Of a stretch of 64,000 nucleotides of DNA, positions 18,719 to 26,696 are shown piece after piece. The DNA is taken from NCBI GenBank assembly GCA_019058245.1, contig JAHPZJ010000013.1, positions 133,166-197,165 of the forward strand, in the 5' to 3' direction. The DNA is from Promethearchaeota archaeon. GTDB lineage: Archaea; Asgardarchaeota; Lokiarchaeia; Sigyniarchaeales; SOKP01. Made by a program: the position numbers and the translations under genes. The notes beneath the pieces were generated by a model. That model worked only from the letters and a program-made list of their open reading frames with translations. It was not told the DNA's origin and ran no database searches. Position 1 is the stretch's first letter. Every line of letters starts with the position of its first letter.

Positions 18719-19065
18719 AAAAAGGACGAGAAGTTGCAATTGAATACTCAGGGCATCAATTGCAATGGTCTTGTTGTATCTTACATAAAGTAAGAATGAC
18801 TTCAATACAATCAATCTGCATCGGGAAAAGAAATACCGTTCATCGAATAATTGCTTATTCTATGATTGGTGTTATCGTTAAATAACCCTTCTAGTTCTTT
18901 CGAATTAGACGGATCGAACTCCGAATATAAGCCTATAAGTTTATATATCTGTTCTAATTGTGCTTTTACACACAATTTCTTTTCATATCGCTACTGATAA
19001 CCTTTCGGTTCCTATGCACTGAAGTTACAATACCACTTCTCACCGTTCATACCGGTAAGTATAAA
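18719..19065 (-). ncRNA. Structured noncoding RNA of unknown class (about 345 nt)
   Basis: This stretch has noticeably higher GC than its flanks, no open frame and dense base pairing. On the minus strand a terminal helix pairs GAGAAGT (19041-19035) with ACTTCTC (18734-18728), directly followed by T5 (18723-18719). Internal hairpins include AACC-GAAA-GGTT (19010-18999), AATTGTG/CACAATT (18977-18956), CTAATTC-GAAA-GAACTAG (18908-18891), GAATAA-GCAA-TTATTC (18860-18845), TCTTAC/GTAAGA (18795-18779) and the perfect 10-bp TTGCAATTGA/TCAATTGCAA (18765-18734). Three of these have GNRA tetraloops only when read on the minus strand, which fixes the orientation. A TATA-like CTTTAAATATAA lies about 25 bases upstream. 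I could not match it to SRP, RNase P, rRNA or tRNA. Confidence 0.7.
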
Positions 19066-19085
19066 CAAGATATGATTAAATTGAA

Positions 19086-19097
19086 TTATATTTAAAG
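19086..19097 (-). promoter_or_regulatory. TATA box for the structured RNA
   Basis: CTTTAAATATAA on the minus strand lies about 25 bases before the proposed RNA start near 19065, the normal spacing for an archaeal TATA element. Confidence 0.4.
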
Positions 19098-19209
19098 AAA
19101 CCTATTAATCATTTATTAAATATTAAACATTATAATATGAAACCATAGATTTTTTATGTCGAAGTTATAGAAGAAAATTAAAAGTTAATTTCATTTTAAT
19201 GAGAAAATG

Positions 19210-19314
19210 TTATACAAATAAGCCAACGATTATCAAAAAACAAATGCCTAAAGCGATTAAACCAGAAATTCCAAGAAGAGTCATTAGAATTTCATAAATC
19301 TCTTTAATTTTCAT
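19210..19314 (-). CDS. Small 34-residue membrane peptide
   Basis: An ATG-started frame encodes MKIKEIYEILMTLLGISGLI followed by more hydrophobic residues ending IIVGLFV. It is a single membrane helix with a charged N-terminal tip. Such minimal membrane proteins are easily missed. The ribosome-binding site is weak, so support comes only from composition. Confidence 0.4.
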   Translation of the reverse strand: MKIKEIYEILMTLLGISGLIALGICFLIIVGLFV

Positions 19315-19753
19315 TTTTTTTAATTTTTCGCCTTTTTCTTATTTTTTATATTTATATCCCTACTCATATATATAAAAATATATATTTAAAGGTTATGCTT
19401 AGGATTTGAAAGATCTCTCATTTTTTATGTTCTAGATCAATTAAAACCTTTTATATATATTCATATATATTTATTCAAAATATATTTCTTTAAAAAAAAA
19501 TTGAGATTCATTGTCTTTGTTTAACTAAATCAAATTCTCATTAAAATATCTATATATTGATATCGTTAATAATATCGTTTCATGTTTAAGCATAGTCTTT
19601 AATTTATGCGTAGTATGTTTTAATAAAAAGTTTCAGTTTTTTCAAAATCTTTTAGTCTCTAACTGATTTTTTAAAAGTCACGTGTCTTTAATATTTTATA
19701 TAAAAATTATAAATACATAAAAATTAGTAAATCAGCATATATGAAATTGAATA
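19315..19753. other. AT-rich gene-free spacer
   Basis: No coding-like frame is visible. The stretch holds several TATATATA-type runs (about 19365-19385 and 19455-19475) that could serve as promoters for the flanking divergent genes. No clear repeat or structured element is seen. Confidence 0.3.
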
Positions 19754-19777
19754 TTGTTGATCAAAAAGCATTGTATT

Positions 19778-20557
19778 ATGGTTTCTAATCAAAAAAATGT
19801 TCTTAATGGCTCACAAAGCAATTTTCAAAAATCTCATAATAATATTGAAAAATTATTATTTAGTAGTGCATATACTTCTAATAATTTTAATAAAATACCT
19901 CCTATAATTGGTTGTTTAACAGCAGATCGGTATGGAAATACACTTATGGTTTTTGAATATAATTTAAAAAACCAAGACAATTATGGTCCAATCAAATCTT
20001 ATTTATCGGAAGATGAGAAAAGTTTACTAGAAATTGATTTAATTTCCATGTATTTTAGTTCATTAAAAATATTCGCAGGGCAAACAAATATACAGAATTT
20101 ATCTAATTTAGAAATTCATGGATCTAATATCAAAATTTTAATCTTTTTTCTTTTTGAAAATTATATGATAATATTATTTCTTAATTCTAAAACAGAATTA
20201 AGTTTAAAAGAGAAATCTTGTATTGTAGAATATTTTAAAGATAAAATTAAAAAATTTCAATTTGAGTTTAAATATTTTAATGCTTCAAAATCTAGAAAAG
20301 TCTTCAAAATATTAGAAAATAAGGGGAATGCGTGGCTTAAAAAGCTAAATCGAAATTATTTACAGAATTTTAAAAAATCTTATTTTAAAAAGCATGAAAT
20401 GATTGAAGAAATCAAAAGTAGGATAGCTCCAATAATAGAAAGAGTTCTCCATGAATACTTTGAGAATATTCAAGAAGATATTGTTAGTAATGTATCAAAG
20501 GAAATTCAAAATCAAATTCAAGATAAATTATTTAATTTTAAAACAAATTTAATCTAA
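19778..20557 (+). CDS. Longin/roadblock-like domain protein with C-terminal helices
   Basis: The ATG at 19778 is preferred over a TTG at 19754. After about 40 polar residues, a profilin/longin-like fold is suggested by PIIGCLTADRYGNTLMVFEY, a helix with SLKIFAGQTNIQNL, and strands NLEIHGSNIKILIFFLF and YMIILFLNSKTELS. This is the same strand-helix-strand pattern as the protein at 11 kb. The C-terminal 100 residues are Lys-rich and helical. Proteins of this kind in Asgard archaea are thought to partner with small GTPases; no GTPase is encoded nearby. Confidence 0.5.
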   Translation: MVSNQKNVLNGSQSNFQKSHNNIEKLLFSSAYTSNNFNKIPPIIGCLTADRYGNTLMVFEYNLKNQDNYGPIKSYLSEDEKSLLEIDLISMYFSSLKIFAGQTNIQNLSNLEIHGSNIKILIFFLFENYMIILFLNSKTELSLKEKSCIVEYFKDKIKKFQFEFKYFNASKSRKVFKILENKGNAWLKKLNRNYLQNFKKSYFKKHEMIEEIKSRIAPIIERVLHEYFENIQEDIVSNVSKEIQNQIQDKLFNFKTNLI

Positions 20558-20619
20558 ATATTTATTCTGTTTATAAGGAAAAAAATATTTTCACACTGTT
20601 AAATTATTTAAATTTTAAT

Positions 20620-20994
20620 CTATTTAATTTTATGAGAAAGTTTATGCATAATCCACCAGTGACCATTTAATTTCATCAAATTAAAGTAATCAATATATCC
20701 CACCGTTTCACATTCAATTTTAATTTTTACAGCAGCAATATTCTCTGTTATATCAATATAATAAAAATGAGTTTTCCAAGTCAAATTGTTATTTACTTCT
20801 TTAGGATTATACCACGATAAATATTCCTCTTTATCAACAATCCAAAGCTTATTATCTTTATCAAATAAAAAGAATTTCCATTCATCATGTAATATTTGTT
20901 TATACAATTCTGGGTTATTTTTAGCATGACCTTCATGGTAAAAATCCATAATGGCTTTTTTAATCACTTCTTTTTCAGTATGAGTTCTAGACAT
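20620..20994 (-). CDS. NTF2/SnoaL-like domain protein
   Basis: A 124-residue single-domain protein with the cone-fold layout of the NTF2-like superfamily: helical start (KEVIKKAIMDFYHEGHAKNN), a beta segment with the putative active-pocket WKTHFYYIDITENIAAVKIK, and the closing strand LMKLNGHWWIMHKL typical of SnoaL/lumazine-binding-like members. These include many small ligand-binding proteins or isomerases, so no substrate can be named. It appears to be a single-gene unit. Confidence 0.65.
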   Translation of the reverse strand: MSRTHTEKEVIKKAIMDFYHEGHAKNNPELYKQILHDEWKFFLFDKDNKLWIVDKEEYLSWYNPKEVNNNLTWKTHFYYIDITENIAAVKIKIECETVGYIDYFNLMKLNGHWWIMHKLSHKIK

Positions 20995-21052
20995 AGTTTA
21001 ATATTTAGAATTTAGACCTCTACTTATAAATATAAATTGTCTTAAATACTTA

Positions 21053-21271
21053 TTAAATATGAGAATTTCTATTCTTTTTCTTCCTGACAATCAATAATCC
21101 AAGAAGTATAAAAATAAAGTCAAAAGAGATATCTCTCATAAGAATGAAAACTCCTAAAGGAATTAAGGCTAGGTTAATAATGAATACTACGATTACATAT
21201 CCAACTGAAGATGCTCCAACTATAAATAGAAAATAACCAAAAATTAAATCAAATTCAATTTTTTTTTTCAT
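21053..21271 (-). CDS. Small membrane protein (72 residues)
   Basis: Two hydrophobic segments (FGYFLFIVGASSVGYVIVVF and SFDFIFILLGLLIV) are flanked by basic ends (MKKKIEF and RKKKNRNSHI), consistent with a two-helix hairpin membrane protein. No family is recognised. Confidence 0.5.
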   Translation of the reverse strand: MKKKIEFDLIFGYFLFIVGASSVGYVIVVFIINLALIPLGVFILMRDISFDFIFILLGLLIVRKKKNRNSHI

Positions 21272-21422
21272 TATTCACGCTAGAAAATTATTATATTTCG
21301 ATTTCCGACAATATATCTTAATTGTTACAAATATATGAAATAAGAATATTTAATTGATTCGATTTTAGCAATATTTCTACATCAAAGAAATTCCATATTT
21401 TAAAGAATAAAATTTATTAGTC

Positions 21423-22397
21423 TTATTTGACAAGATTTTTCAATATTTGCTCAAGTTCTTGGTATAAATGGGGGTAAAGTCTCGCGAATAAGCGATACCA
21501 ATCTATCCCAATCATTGCTCCAGCAATTAAACAAAGAATAATACCCATAAGGACAATTATTTCGTGATTAATTTTAAAAAGGATTTCTGGTAAAAAATCT
21601 GTTCCATGTATAAATAGATTAACAGAAAAACTACTGAATAATATTCCAAAAGGATATAGTAATAATTTTGGAAATTTAAAGAAATTGAGAGAATCTGCAT
21701 CAATTGGATTGAATATTGATGACACATTTATAGAATTGTTACTTCTTCTTTTCTCGAAAAATTTCAATTTGAAAAAATCTCTCCAATCTCTAAAAATCAG
21801 AAAACTTCCACTAAATAAAAACAAAAATAATAGAATCATATCAAGAGCTAAATAAATCCTTAATTGAGTCTTCAAGATTTTATATTGAATCATAATAGAT
21901 CTTATTATCCAAAAAAAAATACCAATGAGAATGAATAAAATACCAAAAAATCCTTCATGAATATGATATTTTCGAATTAATTTTCGTTTCTTATCCTGAT
22001 TTGAATTATTTTTAATATATTTAAAGAAATTTAGTATCAAACCAGGTGATACTATAGAAAAACAAATAATAGCAGTAGCATCTTGAACAATACCCATATT
22101 TAAGAAATTAATTTTAAAATTAAAAAATTCAAAAAAATATATTAAAATCCATATTGGAGTTCCAGTTAATATTATTATAAAGAATATTTTATTGTATATG
22201 TTTAAATTAATCAAAAAAAAAAGAAAATAAAAATATAAGATAAAATAACTAATAGTAAACGTCCAACTAACCTGTGATTCAATTGAAGTCTCATCAAATT
22301 GTTGATTATAATAATAAAAATAAGAAAGAACAATTATGCTAAAAAAAACAAAAGAAATTAAAATTGCTTTTTTTAAATAGAAAAGATAAGTATTCAT
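21423..22397 (-). CDS. Polytopic membrane protein of unknown function
   Basis: A 324-residue protein with about eight membrane helices, beginning with ILISFVFFSIIVLSYFYYY. A soluble basic loop (NNSNQDKKRKLIRKYHIHEG) precedes a His-containing helix. A second loop has RDWRDFFKLKFFEKRR, and the C-terminal helix pair ends in an amphipathic tail (YPHLYQELEQILKNLVK). The two His in HIHEG at a membrane boundary might bind a metal, but no family match is recognised. Confidence 0.6.
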   Translation of the reverse strand: MNTYLFYLKKAILISFVFFSIIVLSYFYYYNQQFDETSIESQVSWTFTISYFILYFYFLFFLINLNIYNKIFFIIILTGTPIWILIYFFEFFNFKINFLNMGIVQDATAIICFSIVSPGLILNFFKYIKNNSNQDKKRKLIRKYHIHEGFFGILFILIGIFFWIIRSIMIQYKILKTQLRIYLALDMILLFLFLFSGSFLIFRDWRDFFKLKFFEKRRSNNSINVSSIFNPIDADSLNFFKFPKLLLYPFGILFSSFSVNLFIHGTDFLPEILFKINHEIIVLMGIILCLIAGAMIGIDWYRLFARLYPHLYQELEQILKNLVK

Positions 22398-22596
22398 TAA
22401 ACCCTTTAAAATTCCTTTAAATATTAAAATTCTTATTACTTATTCTTAGTTTTATTTATTAAGAATTCAATAAAAAATTCTTTTTTAAAATCCTATAAAA
22501 CTTCAAAATTATTCCAAAGGATTTTATAATATCTCATTGATGTTGTTTACTTAAGTTAAATAAAATTTTAAATTAAATCAAAAAAGTGTGATATAT

Positions 22597-22935
22597 ATGA
22601 GTTTTGATGATTTTGATGAGGATTTAGATTTAGCTGGGGAAAAACCAGTAAGATCCAAAACTCCTGCTTCTAAAACTCCTACAGCAGGTAAAAAAGTAAC
22701 TTTGTATTTTATGTCAACCATCGGACCAGGTGAAAAAAAGGAAAAATTAACAGTTAATAACAATAATAGAGTAAAAGATATTAAAAGGACTCTAGGTAAT
22801 CTGTATGGACTTAATCCTAACGATTTTCATTTATCATCTGGTGGAGTTACAATGGATGAAAATAGTCAATTGGATGATTATAGTGTAAATGATGGTGATG
22901 ATATTCTTTTAATCCCTGCAAGTACAGCAGGTTAA
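22597..22935 (+). CDS. Ubiquitin-like beta-grasp protein
   Basis: The ATG at 22597 is preferred to the GTG at 22588. An acidic, flexible N-terminal tail (SFDDFDEDLDLAGEKP and a Thr/Pro/Lys linker) precedes a beta-grasp domain of about 75 residues. It has a first strand (KVTLYFMSTI), the central helix (RVKDIKRTLGNLYGL) and the diagnostic end strand with LDDYSVNDGDDILLIPA. This spacing is that of ubiquitin/Urm1-type folds. The C-terminus is ASTAG, not a diglycine. No E1, E2, E3 or JAMM protease gene is adjacent, so a modifier role is unproven; a protein-interaction role is as likely. Confidence 0.75.
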   Translation: MSFDDFDEDLDLAGEKPVRSKTPASKTPTAGKKVTLYFMSTIGPGEKKEKLTVNNNNRVKDIKRTLGNLYGLNPNDFHLSSGGVTMDENSQLDDYSVNDGDDILLIPASTAG

Positions 22936-23252
22936 ATTTCTTTTTTTTTTTTTAATTTTCTTCTTTAGATTTCTAAAAACGAGTTTTCAACTTTTTTAGG
23001 TTTAGATTAACAGAATAGAATAAAAACAGAAAGCACATTAATTTTTAAGTATGAAATGCAAGAGGGACAAAAACAAATTTTGAAATGAGTGATGTAATGT
23101 GAAATATTGGATTTAAATAGAATGATTTAAGAAATACAATCTTATAAATTATAGCCAAGAACTTTTAAAATTAAAAATTATTAATTGATTTAATATAATC
23201 CTTTGATCTTATGACTCCAAATAAACAATACTTTATAATCTAATAATTTTTT
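22936..23252. other. Spacer with T-tract terminator
   Basis: A run of 13 or more T residues starting near 22939 directly follows the ubiquitin-like gene and should terminate it. The rest is AT-rich with no coding-like frame and presumably carries the promoter of the downstream molybdopterin-fold gene. Confidence 0.4.
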
Positions 23253-24302
23253 ATGAACAGAGATAAAATATCTTATTTAAAATTCATTGGTATCATTCTT
23301 CTATTGAGTATTCCCTTGATAGCACTTACTGCTCTTTATTTTAGCAGTACAACAATTACTCCAAATGATGAGTTTTTTGTTATATCTAAAGGTGAAACCC
23401 CCCAAATTAATGAGAATTCATGGGGTTTAACAATCCACGGGCAAGTTAATAACACTTTAACTTTTAATTATTCAAATTTTACTTCTCAACATTCAGAGGA
23501 AGTAATTGGAACATTACAATGTGTTGAAGGGCCTTCAGGTACCGCAATTTGGAAGGGGGTTCCACTCAAAGATTTACTCGATATAGCTCAAATAAAAGAG
23601 GGTGCTTTAGACGTAGTTTTTTACGCTGCAGATGATTATACTTCCTCTTTAACAGTCGAAGAAGCAACTGAAGGAAATGTTCTTTTAGCATATGAGATGA
23701 ATGGTGAACCTCTTCCCCCTGAACAAGGATTCCCTGTAAGAGTTGTCGCACCTAACCAATTAGGATATAAATGGGTAAAATGGGTAGTTAGAATAGAGAT
23801 TGTTAATTATGATTATAAGGGTTATTGGGAAAGTCGTGGATGGAGTGATGATGCCACTCGTATGGTTTTCTCTAATTGGTTCTTACATGCCTTTTTATTA
23901 GCAATTGCTTTTCTTTTTGGAGGGATTGCAATGATTTCAGGATTAAAACGATCACAATTCACTGAAATATTTCATGATTTACCCAAATTTGTCAATAAGA
24001 AATTCCATATTACATTCTCAATTGCATACTTCTTAACATCCCTAAGTGTTTTTATTTATTGGACGATTTCTACGATCCTAAATAGAGGAGCTATCTTTTA
24101 TACTTTCCATGGTATAATTGCATTACTTTCTATTATATTTTTAATCCCAGGTTTTATAACTGGCTTAAAAAAATTAAAAAAAAGAGATCAAAACCAAAAA
24201 ACTTGGCACTATAAATGGAATTTATATTCTTTTATTTTCTTTTTAGTTACAATTCTTTTGGGTTTTTACTTAGCACTTACAGGACAATTTCGTATTTTTT
24301 AA
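23253..24302 (+). CDS. Membrane-anchored sulfite-oxidase-fold (molybdopterin) oxidoreductase
   Basis: A 349-residue protein. An N-terminal helix (FIGIILLLSIPLIALTALYF) anchors an extracytoplasmic domain of the sulfite-oxidase/YedY molybdopterin-binding fold. The motif GTLQCVEGPSGTAIWKGVPL contains the expected Mo-ligand Cys (residue 90), followed by LAYEMNGEPLPPEQGFPVRV and GYKWVKWVVRIEIV, typical of the family. Four C-terminal membrane helices follow, resembling the heme-b membrane subunits that accept electrons in MsrPQ-like systems, although clear paired His ligands are not obvious. The domain fusion suggests electron exchange with the membrane. The substrate is unknown. Confidence 0.82.
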   Translation: MNRDKISYLKFIGIILLLSIPLIALTALYFSSTTITPNDEFFVISKGETPQINENSWGLTIHGQVNNTLTFNYSNFTSQHSEEVIGTLQCVEGPSGTAIWKGVPLKDLLDIAQIKEGALDVVFYAADDYTSSLTVEEATEGNVLLAYEMNGEPLPPEQGFPVRVVAPNQLGYKWVKWVVRIEIVNYDYKGYWESRGWSDDATRMVFSNWFLHAFLLAIAFLFGGIAMISGLKRSQFTEIFHDLPKFVNKKFHITFSIAYFLTSLSVFIYWTISTILNRGAIFYTFHGIIALLSIIFLIPGFITGLKKLKKRDQNQKTWHYKWNLYSFIFFLVTILLGFYLALTGQFRIF

Positions 24303-24980
24303 TAATTTTTAAATGAATTCAATAAAAATTTCCAAACTGATTCTAATCTCAGTTCTTAAACCCTCCTATAGACAATTTTTTAATTAATAAACATATCTCT
24401 AAATGATAAAAATATTGTGAATTGAGACTTTTCTAGATTTTAAAAAAAAGTATTAAATATTTTACTTTAAAATTTTAATTATATTTGTGTACTAATATTA
24501 TTAATACACACTCAATAAAAATATTATAAAAACTATTTAGATCGCTTTTTCTCACATTCCTATTCGTTTTTTAATTTTTTATACACACTATTGATCCACA
24601 ACACTTAAATATGATTATACACACTTAATGATCAATGAAAAGAAAAAATACACAATAACAAAAAATAAATAAAAATAGTGGAAAAAAAATGAAAAAAAAA
24701 AGTTTGAGTAAAAGGGAATTAATAATCATTAACAGTATTCGTAATGGATACTTAAGAAAATTCTAAATAATTTATTTTTTTTATTTTTTTATCATGATCA
24801 TTAAACTCATTTAATAAATACAAAGAAAGAAATTTGAATAGAATTGGATTTAAGAAAAAGAACAAAAATTGAAAAAAAAGAAATAAAAAAAAGAAAAATA
24901 ATATAAAAATTAAAAAGAAAATTTGATAAAAATTCCAGATATTGTAATTAGCTATTGTAATTTTATAAGAGGTTAAAAGT
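24303..24980. promoter_or_regulatory. Long AT-rich leader with repeated ATACACACT elements
   Basis: The spacer before the bactofilin-like operon holds the 9-mer ATACACACT three times (24504-24512, 24581-24589, 24617-24625). The first copy is part of a 23-bp near-perfect palindrome (24487-24509, arms 10 of 11 matching). A 25-codon frame starting ATG at 24689 (KKKSLSKRELIIINSIRNGY) might be a leader peptide but is weak. The final 200 bases are almost pure A/T. The arrangement looks like an operator region for the downstream operon. Confidence 0.4.
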
Positions 24981-25688
24981 GTGAAAATTTCTGGTTCAGG
25001 AAAATTATCAGCAGGTAAAATTGATGATGAACTATCTACTTCTGGTTCCCTTAGGATAGCAGGAGATTTTGAATGTAATGCTTTCAGTTCTTCAGGTTCG
25101 ACAAGAATTCAAGGTAATTTGACAGTTCTTGGTGATATTAAAAATTCTGGATCTTTTAGGCTAATGGGCTCTCTCTATGCTGATGGTGATGCTAGGTTTT
25201 CTGGTTCTTCATCAGTAGAAGGGGAGATTTCAGTTAAAAAGGATTTAGTAAATTCTGGCTCTCTCAGAGCGGGAAATAAAATTGAAGTTCATCAAGATAT
25301 TAATTTTTCAGGTTCTTCAAAAGTTCAAGGTGACATTATCTCACACAGAGATATTGTAATTTCAGCCTCATCAACCATTCATGGGAGCATTATTGGGGTT
25401 GATATTTCAATTGGTCGTGAACGTTTAATTAAAAAAAGTATGTATAAACATCCAAATAAGATTTATGGCGATATTTTTGCTAAAAAAGATATTAATCTTA
25501 TCGGCACATTAGTTGAAGGAGACGTAAGAGGGAGAGATGTAAATATTGGACGAGGATCAGAAATTAAAGGGAAAGTTTATTATGTTGATGATATTCAGGT
25601 TCACGAAAAAGCAATCTTACCTTATAATCCAGTTAAGGTTAACATAGAGAATTTAGAAAAAATTAAGAGGAAATTTAAAAATAATTAA
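24981..25688 (+). CDS. Bactofilin-like polymer-forming beta-helix protein
   Basis: The start is GTG, preceded by AAGAGGTTAAAA. The 235-residue protein consists of repeated short strands and turns: GSLRIAGDF, GSTRIQGNLTV, GSFRLMGSLYADGD, GSSSVEGEISV, GSLRAGNKI and GSSKVQGDI, with a period near 20 residues. This is the right-handed beta-helix pattern of bactofilins, cytoskeletal proteins that polymerise without nucleotide. Later repeats (KIYGDIFAKKDINL, GTLVEGDVRGRDVNIG) continue the helix. It is the first gene of an operon with a coiled-coil/winged-helix protein 27 bp downstream. Confidence 0.72.
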   Translation: MKISGSGKLSAGKIDDELSTSGSLRIAGDFECNAFSSSGSTRIQGNLTVLGDIKNSGSFRLMGSLYADGDARFSGSSSVEGEISVKKDLVNSGSLRAGNKIEVHQDINFSGSSKVQGDIISHRDIVISASSTIHGSIIGVDISIGRERLIKKSMYKHPNKIYGDIFAKKDINLIGTLVEGDVRGRDVNIGRGSEIKGKVYYVDDIQVHEKAILPYNPVKVNIENLEKIKRKFKNN

Positions 25689-25715
25689 TAAAAAAGAAAA
25701 TGAGGTATAATTCAA

Positions 25716-26651
25716 ATGTCAAATGAAGAGGAAAAGAATGATGGAATTAAAAAAGAAAAAAAAAATGAGGATCTTGGTAAAGTAAGATTGGAATTGAATA
25801 CAATTCGAGATGATCTCATATATGAATTAGATGATCTTCATGATGATTTAAAAGATGTAATTGAAGATTTAAAAGATGAAACTGCTGATATAAAGGATGA
25901 TTTAAAAGATGAACTGGAAGACATTATAGATGAGCGCGAGGCATTACTTAATGATGTAGGAGATATAAAAGAAGAATTAGAACACTATGGAGAAGATGCT
26001 AAAGAACATATTGAACATGCTAAGGAAAAACTTAAAGCACTAAAAGAAAAAATTGAGAAACATGAGGCAAAATTTAATGAAAAAGTTCAAAAAAAGATTG
26101 AAAAAGCGAAAAGAAAAGTATCTCGAATAAATATATCTGTAGACCCTGATATGAGTGAGGAATGGAGAAATTGGGCTGATGGATTAGGTGCTTCAGTTTC
26201 AGAATTAGTTCGAAAATCTATGAAGTTTGTAAAAAACAACATTGGAGATCTGAAAAAATTAGATCAATTAGGAGCTAAAATGGAGAAAATGGGAGAGGGT
26301 ATCGAACAAGCAGTAAAAGATGCTGGTATTGAAGAATTAGGAGAAAAGCTGGAGAGAGAATTTGGAGGTAGGAAAGGAAAAGGTAAATCAAAAGTCCAAA
26401 TAGCAGTTAAGCAAGATATCACCAAAGAAAGAATAAAAAAGAGAGTATATGGTTTAATCAAGCTCCATAATAGTTTACCTATTGAGAAACTTGCCCAAGC
26501 ATTGGGTAAATCAAATGAAGCTGCTGAAAATTTAATATATGAGATGGTTGCAGAAGGAATCGAGGGTAAACTTGAAGAGAGTGTGTTTAAATTCACAAGT
26601 ACTTCCGAAGAAGTAATATCAATAATTGATGAATTAATTGATAAAATGTAA
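25716..26651 (+). CDS. Coiled-coil protein with RHH-like and winged-helix domains
   Basis: A 311-residue highly charged protein. Residues about 20-125 form a long acidic coiled coil with repeated ELDDLHDDLKDVIEDL-like heptads. Next comes INISVDPDMSEEWRNWADGL with GASVSELVRKSMKF, which resembles a ribbon-helix-helix or CopG-type unit. The C-terminal 80 residues (ITKERIKKRVYGLIKLHNSL and PIEKLAQALGKSNEAAENLI) read as a winged helix similar to those in PCI/regulatory proteins. Co-transcription with the bactofilin-like protein suggests it binds or regulates the filament; this is inference. Confidence 0.6.
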   Translation: MSNEEEKNDGIKKEKKNEDLGKVRLELNTIRDDLIYELDDLHDDLKDVIEDLKDETADIKDDLKDELEDIIDEREALLNDVGDIKEELEHYGEDAKEHIEHAKEKLKALKEKIEKHEAKFNEKVQKKIEKAKRKVSRINISVDPDMSEEWRNWADGLGASVSELVRKSMKFVKNNIGDLKKLDQLGAKMEKMGEGIEQAVKDAGIEELGEKLEREFGGRKGKGKSKVQIAVKQDITKERIKKRVYGLIKLHNSLPIEKLAQALGKSNEAAENLIYEMVAEGIEGKLEESVFKFTSTSEEVISIIDELIDKM

Positions 26652-26696
26652 TAAAAAAGAGTTAGTACCTATTTTAAAAAAATAAAATAAAAGGAA

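Noticed and set aside
18890..18930. tRNA-like T-arm (GGAGTTCGATCC) in the structured RNA
   Set aside because: The stem has only four pairs with a six-base loop, and no acceptor or anticodon arm is found around it.
18719..19065. SRP RNA candidate
   Set aside because: AACC-GAAA-GGTT with nearby ATAGG and ATCAG superficially resembles SRP helix 8, but the conserved asymmetric loop (CAGG with AGCAG) and GGAA tetraloop are missing.
19365..19480. TATATATA runs resembling a repeat array
   Set aside because: Low-complexity AT dinucleotide runs without regular spacers; not a CRISPR or iteron array.
24689..24766. 25-codon ATG frame before the bactofilin-like operon
   Set aside because: Lys-rich and in a nearly pure A/T stretch; no convincing ribosome-binding site, so not listed as a gene.
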